DNA from: Betaproteobacteria bacterium | GTDB lineage: Bacteria > Pseudomonadota > Gammaproteobacteria > Burkholderiales > SG8-39 | Length of the DNA stretch: 9,341 bases | Assembly: GCA_011391185.1 (NCBI GenBank) | Contig: JAABRB010000118.1 | Location: forward strand, 1-9,341 | Reading direction: 5' to 3' | Shown here: positions 1 through 6,400 of the stretch, in pieces | How the letters are laid out: each line of letters begins with the position of its first letter | How positions within the stretch are numbered: the first letter of the stretch is position 1 | The notes under the pieces: model-generated | Database searches by the model: none | Told to the model about the DNA's origin: nothing | The model's input: only the letters and a program-made list of their open reading frames with translations | Translations under genes and position numbers: made by a program

Positions 1-2
1 AC

Positions 3-407
3 TCGGCGCCCGACCTGCAGGTCACGCGCCTGGACGCATCGGAGCGCGCGGTGCGCGGCCAGTCGTTCACGCTCGAGTACGACGTGACGAACGTCGGCGG
101 CGACACGCCGGTGCAGCAGGGCGCGTGGGACGATCTCATCTACCTCTCGCGCGACGACTTTCTCGACCTGCGCGCCGACCGCTATCTCACGACCGTGCGC
201 CACACCGGTGGGCTCGCACAGGGCGAGCACTACACGGTCGCCCGCACGCTGAGCGTTCCGACCGATCTCGCGACCGAGGCCTATTACGCCTTCGTCGTGA
301 CGGACCCCGCACGTTACAACGCGACCGGCGCCGTGTTCGAGGGCGCGAACGAGCGCAACAACGACCGCGCCTCGGCTGCGCCGATGATCGTCGAGCTGCC
401 GCCGCCG
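3..407 (+). other. CARDB-type domain 1 (residues 1-135)
   Basis: Residues 1-135 begin with S-A-P-D-L-Q-V-T and show the usual CARDB pattern (cell-adhesion-related domain in bacteria). There is an early T-N-V-G-G turn at 34-38, then W-D-D-L-I-Y-L-S-R-D followed by L-R-A-D-R, then a G-L-A-Q-G-E-H-Y-T stretch. The domain closes with V-F-E-G-A-N-E-R-N-N-D before the next domain. CARDB domains are seven-stranded beta sandwiches found as tandem modules in secreted bacterial and archaeal proteins. The domain may be slightly clipped at its N-terminus by the window edge. It is followed at once by a second copy with the same landmarks, which supports the call. Confidence 0.8.
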
Positions 408-3400
408 TCCGACCTCGTCGTGACCGGCGTGACAGTGCTGGCGAATGCGCGCTCGGGCGAGCCGGTTCGCTTCGAGTGGACCGTCATGAATCAGAGCGCC
501 GTCGCCGCGTCCGGGACGTGGACCGACTCGCTCTTCCTGTCGACCGATGCGACCTGGGACATCGGCGACCGGCCGCTCGGCCGCGCCGATTTCAGCGGAT
601 CGCTCGCGCCCGGCGTGGAGTACACGCTCGCGCTCGAGACGACGATGCCGTCCGCGGCGCCGGGCGACTACCGCGTGATCGTGCGCACCGACATCCTGAA
701 CCAGGTGTACGAGGGCGTGAACGACGCGAACAACCGCACCGCCTCGGCCGATACGCTCTCGGTCGCAGTGGACACGCTCGAGATCGGCGTGCCGCTCGAC
801 ACCCAGCTCCTCCCGGGGCACGAGCGCCTCTATCGCATCATCGTGCCCGCCGACCAGACGCTGCGCGTGCGGTTGACCGCGGACAACGACACCTCGGCAA
901 ACGAGATCTTCATCCGCCACGATGCGGTGCCGAGCGCGTCGGCATTCGACGCGACGTACGGCGGTCCCCTCGCGGCGGACCTCACCGCGATCGTGCCGTC
1001 GACCGAGCCGGGCACCTACTACGTGCTCGTGCGCGGCTTCAGCGGGCCGGCGACGGGAACCGGCATCCGGCTCCGCGCCGAGCTGCTGCCGCTCGTGATC
1101 ACCGACGTGCACACCGACGTCGGCGGCGACAGCGCCTACGTGACGACGACGATCCGGGGCGCGCAGTTCCAGCCCGGCGCGATCGTGAAGCTCGTGCGGC
1201 CGGGCATTGCCGAGTACGAGCCCGTTGCGTGGCGCGTGGTCGACAGCGCGGAGATCATCGCCGCGTTCGATCTCACCGGCGCGCCGCACGGGCTCTACGA
1301 TCTGAAGGTGATCAATCCGTCGGGCGACGACGCGGTGGTGCCGTACCGTTTCCTGGTCGAGCGCGCGATCGAACCCGAGGTGACGATCGGCATCGGCGGT
1401 CCGCGCGCCATCTTCGCCGGCGAGCAGGCGACCTACTCGGTCGGGCTGCAGAACCTTTCCAATCTCGATGCCCCCTATACCTACTTCGAGGTCGGCGTCC
1501 CGCAGCTCAACTTCAACGGGATCGTCTACGGGCTGCCGTACCTCGAATTCTTCACCAACGTGCGCGGTACGCCCGAGGGGGCCGCGGGAAGCCCGAACGA
1601 GACGGTCCCGTGGGTCAACCTCGAGTCGATCGCGAACACCGACGGCCACCTGGTCGCCTCGGGCTATCTCTTCGACCATCCGGCGGACGGCTTCGGCGGC
1701 ATCAGCTTCAACGTCATCACCTACCCCGGCCTGCGCGAGCTGCACGACAAGGCCTTCGACGCATTCCGCGCGCAGATGGCCGCGATCTATCCGGAGCTCG
1801 ACGGCCTGCTCGACGACGGCGCGACCGGGCTCGGCGAGTGGTGGGAGGCCGTCAAGGCCAAGGTCTCCGCGGCGGTGCCTGAGCTCGGTGCGATCCTCGA
1901 CGGAATCGACTTCGTCAGCATGTACAACGAGAACGTCGAGGTGCCGGACGAGTGCACGGCGCCGTTCGTCCCATTCCAGTTCCACGTGTTCGCCAGCGCG
2001 ACGACGATGACGCGTGCGGAGTTCGTCGCGCACCAGACGGCGCTCGCGATCGATCTGCGCAACGCGATCCTCGCCGACGACGATGCGCCCGGTGCGCTGC
2101 TCGCGCTCGCCGCCGACGAGGGCGTCTGGATCGACCTCTATCTCGCCGCGCTCGAGGACGCCGAGATCCTGCGCCCGGGTGGCGACTTGCCGCCAATCCG
2201 CGAGCGGCAGCACATCGTGAGCCTGATGGCGACGCTCGCCTCCGGCATCCTGTTCGGCCCGGGCGGCAACCAGATCCGCAGCGATGGCGACATGGTCGGC
2301 TTCTTCGACAACCTGCGCGTGCTCTACGGGCATGATCTCCGGACGCCGGCGCCGATCGCCTTCAGCGAGTACCGGGAGAGCGATTGCTTCACCTACTCGA
2401 TTCCGGTCGCCGCGCTGCCGGACTTCGCGGACCACGACCTCGGCCTCACCAACCCGACGCACTTCGAGGCGTTCCGCATCTACGTTCCGTGGCTGGATTT
2501 CGACGATCGCGGCGCCGGCATCCCGCCCGAGCTCCAGACGCTCGGGCCGCCGCCCACCGACAGCGGCGAGTTCCTGCAGCTCGATTTCAGCCAGCTGCTG
2601 GGCGGCGCGGGCGCCGCGCGCGGCCTTGCGTCGATCACCGGCCCGCAAACCTTCGACACGCAGGGCTGGCTGCCGGCGAGCGAGGCGCTGCCGTACTCGA
2701 TCGGCTTCCAGAACGCCGCGGGAGCGTCGCGCTACTTGAACGAGGTTCGCGTGGTCACGCGGCTCGACGTGGATCTCGACGCGCGCAGCTTCCAGCTCGG
2801 CGACATCAAGGTCGGCGACATCACCGTCGACGTTCCGGACGGGCGCTCGCTCTTCCAGGGCGAGGTCGACTTCGCCGCGACGCGCGGCTTCATCCTGCGC
2901 GTGAGCGCGGGCATCGATCTTGCCCAGGCGCAGCCGACCGCCACCTGGCTCATCCAGGCAATCGATCCGCTCACCGGCGAGGTGCTGCAGGACGGCACGC
3001 GGGGTCTGCTCAAGGCGAACGACGCCCAGGGCGCCGGTGCCGGCTTCGTGTCCTACACGGTGACGCCGCGTGCCGACGTTGCAACCGGCGCGACGATCGA
3101 GGCCTCCGCGCGCGTGCTGTTCGACAGTCAGGCGCCCGAGGACACGCCGGTGCTCGCGCAGGTTGTCGATGGTCATGCACCGACGAGCACGCTCGGCGTC
3201 GCGCGCATCGGCGCGACCAATGACTTCGCGCTCACCTGGAGCGTGGCGGACGACGCCGGCGGGTCGGGCTTCAAGCACGTCACGCTCTACGTCGCCGAGG
3301 ACGGCGGCGACTTCCGGATCTGGCAGCGCAAGCTCGCCGAGGCTTCCGGGACGCTCGTCTTCGCGGGCCGGGCGGGGCACACCTACGAATTTCTCGCGCT

Positions 3401-6400
3401 CGCGACCGATATCGCGGGAAATCGCGAGGCGCCGAAGCCGGGCGTGAACGCGACTGCCGACGACTCCGGCGTGAACCTCGGCGGGTTGCCGAGCGTGCCG
3501 GGCACCACGCCGCCCAACTTCGGCATCGCGCCCGCACCGGCGCCCGAGCCGTCCACGAACCCGGTGTTCGCCGAAGCCGAGGCCGGCATCCCGAACGCGC
3601 CGCCGCCCACGCGCCCGAGCGAGTTCGACACCGTGCTGCGCCCGTTCGCCGCGCAGTCCTTCGCGACCGGCATCGCGCAGAGCCATGCCGACATCGGGCC
3701 GATGGCGATCGTCGAGGCGCCCGACGGCACGTTCATCGTCTCCGGCGGCCCGAACCGCGGCGAGCTCTACCGCTTCGACGCCGACGGGGGCGCCGCCGGC
3801 GCGCCATGGGCGTCGCTCGACGATCCGGTGTTCAACCTCGCGTTCGATTCGGTCGGCCGCCTCTGGGCCACGACCGGTGGCGGCGCGCTGCTCGAGCTCG
3901 ATCCCGCGACCGGCGACGTGCTGAATCGCCACGGTGACGGCGTGGCGATGGCGCTCGCCGTGGAGCCCGGCACCGATCGCATCTTCGTTTCCACCGGCGC
4001 AGGCGTGGAGATCTTCGACCCGCTGACGGGTACGTTCGAGCCCTACAGCCGCGACCGTAACCTCCGGGTCGGCAGCCTCGCGTTCGCGCCCGACGGGGCG
4101 CTGTGGGCGACGACCTGGCCCGACCGCAAGCAGGTCGTGCGATTCACCGATCGGGCGCGCGCCGAGAAGATGCTCGAGTTCGATTCGGACATCGACTCGC
4201 TCGCGTTCGGCCGGCCCGGCACGGCGCTCGCAGGCCTGCTGTTCGTTTCGCACAACGCCGGCCGGATCTCGAGCGTGGGCGAGCCTGCGCCCGGCGCCGA
4301 CCTGACGATGGTGGACCTCGCCACGCTGCGCCAGGTGGCGGTGGCGCGCGGCGGAACCCGCGGCGACGTGGTGTTGGCGACGAGCGACGGGCGCGTGCTC
4401 GTCAGCCAGTCGCACCAGGTCGATGTGCTGAGCCCCGTGCGTGCGCCCGTCGTCGTGGCGACGCGCCCGGCCGATGCGGCGGTCGTGCCGCTGCCGCTGC
4501 CGTTCATCACGGTCACCTTCGACCAGGACATGTTCGCGGGCGACGCGACGCTCGCGACGAGTGTCCTCAACCCGGCGAACTACTTGCTCACCGGCGATGC
4601 GACCGGCGCGCGGCCGCTGCAGGCGATCGCGTACGAGGCGGCGTCGCGCACCGTGCTGTTGTCCTACGGCGCGCTCTTGCCCGACGGCTACGTGCTGCGC
4701 GTCGAGGACACGGTCGCGAGCGCGTTCGGCGAGCGCCTCGGTGGTGACTACGTCACGACATTCGACGCGGTGAGCGACCTCTCGGCGTACGTCTCATTCG
4801 AATTCGGACTCAGCCGGTTCGACCGCGTGCTCGAGACGATTTCGTTCGACGTCACGCTCACCAACATCGGCGACACCGCGATCATCCTGCCGGTGCTCCT
4901 CGCGCTCGACCCGCGCGACGGCTATCCCGGGCTGCCGGAGGGCGCCGCCGGACGCGCCGACGACGGACGCTGGCTGATCGACCTCTCCGGTGCGCTGCCG
5001 GCCGGCGGCCGGCTCGCGCCGGGCGAGAGCACGACCGCGCGCACGATCTCGATTGCGACGCCCGACCGGCGCCGCGTGGAGTTCTCGACCGGCGTCGTCG
5101 CCGGCACCGAGCCGAACCACGCGCCCGAGTTCGTGTCCGCCCCGCCCGCGACCGCCGAGATCGGTGCTCCGTTCGAGTACGCGGCGCAGGCGGTCGATCC
5201 GGACGGCCAGCCGATCGTCTATCTGCTGCTCGCCGGCCCGGAGGGGATGACGGTCGATGCGATGTCGGGCCAGGTCGCGTGGACGCCCGAGACCGGCGCG
5301 GCCGCGCTGACGCCCGTGACGCTCGCGGCCTTCGACAGCCGCGGCGCGGTCGCGCTGCAGCGCTTCGTGCTCGAGGTCGCGGGCGGGAACCGCGCGCCGC
5401 AGTTCCTCGGCATGCCGGCGCTGGTCGAAGCGCGCGAAGGCATGCCGGTCGAGCTCAAGGTGAACGCGATCGACGCCGAGCTCGACGCGCTCGCATTCTG
5501 GGCCGACAACCTGCCGGCGGGCGCGACGTTCGACCCGGCGTCCCGCCTCCTCAGCTGGACGCCAGGCTTCGACGCGGCCGGCACCTATCGCGACGTCCGG
5601 TTCTTCGTCGCGGACGGCAACGCGCAGGCGAGCGCGTCGGTCACGCTGCTCGTCGCGGAGAGCCGGCAGCCGCCGGCGCTCGTTGACCCGGCCGACCAGA
5701 CAGTGCGCGAGGGGGATCCTATCCGCTTCACACTGCAGGCGGGAGGCGAAGGGGAGCTCGTCTTCTCGAGCGCGTTCCTGCCGCATGGCGCGACGCTCAA
5801 TCCGACGACCGGTCGCTTCGAGTGGACGCCGCGGTTTACGCAGGCGGGCGTGTACGACGTGCCGTTCACGGTCGGCGACGGCGTGGACCGCGTGACCGTC
5901 ATGACGCGCCTCACCGTCGAAAACGCGAACAGCGCGCCGGTCTTCCGCCAGCTCGACGGCTGGCAGGTCTATGAAGGTCAGCCGCTGCTGATCCGCGCCT
6001 ACGCCGCGGATCCGGACAACCCGTTCTACGCGCCGCCCTTCCGCAACCCGGCCGACGGCAGCCTGGTCGATTTCTCGGAGACCGCGCGCTCGGTATCGGT
6101 CGCCGCAGCGGACCTGCCGGCCGGCGCGACGTTTGACGCCGAGACCTGGGAGCTCCTCTGGACGCCGACCCACGCGCAGGCCGGCCAATACTTCGTCACG
6201 TTCGCGGCGGTCGACGACGGCGATGGCACTGGCATACCGGCCGGCGCCGAAGTCGTCGTACCGATCGAGGTGCTGAATCTCAACCGGCCGCCGGTAATCG
6301 AGCCGGTGGCGAACGTCGCAGTCGTGCGTGACGGCTTCGCCGAGGTCCTGATTCAGGCGACCGATCCGGAGGAGAACGCGATTGCGTTCGCCGCGACGAG

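Noticed and set aside
125..1882. A 585-codon plus-strand frame starting at 125
   Set aside because: It is one base out of register with the real gene. Its translation is an Arg/Ala/Asp-rich monotony without domain features, while the true frame over the same bases gives clear CARDB and PPC-like domains.
2384..3223. A 279-codon plus-strand frame
   Set aside because: It is out of register with the real gene, rich in Arg and Ala, and overlaps the conserved D-P-x-T-G module and FN3-like domain read in the true frame.
4043..4570. A 175-codon minus-strand frame
   Set aside because: It is low-complexity Ser/Arg/Thr/Ala sequence opposite the propeller and Big_5 coding region, with no recognisable domain.
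4103..4747. A 214-codon plus-strand frame
   Set aside because: It is Arg/Gly/Ala-rich shadow sequence. The true frame encodes propeller blades and the Big_5 domain here.
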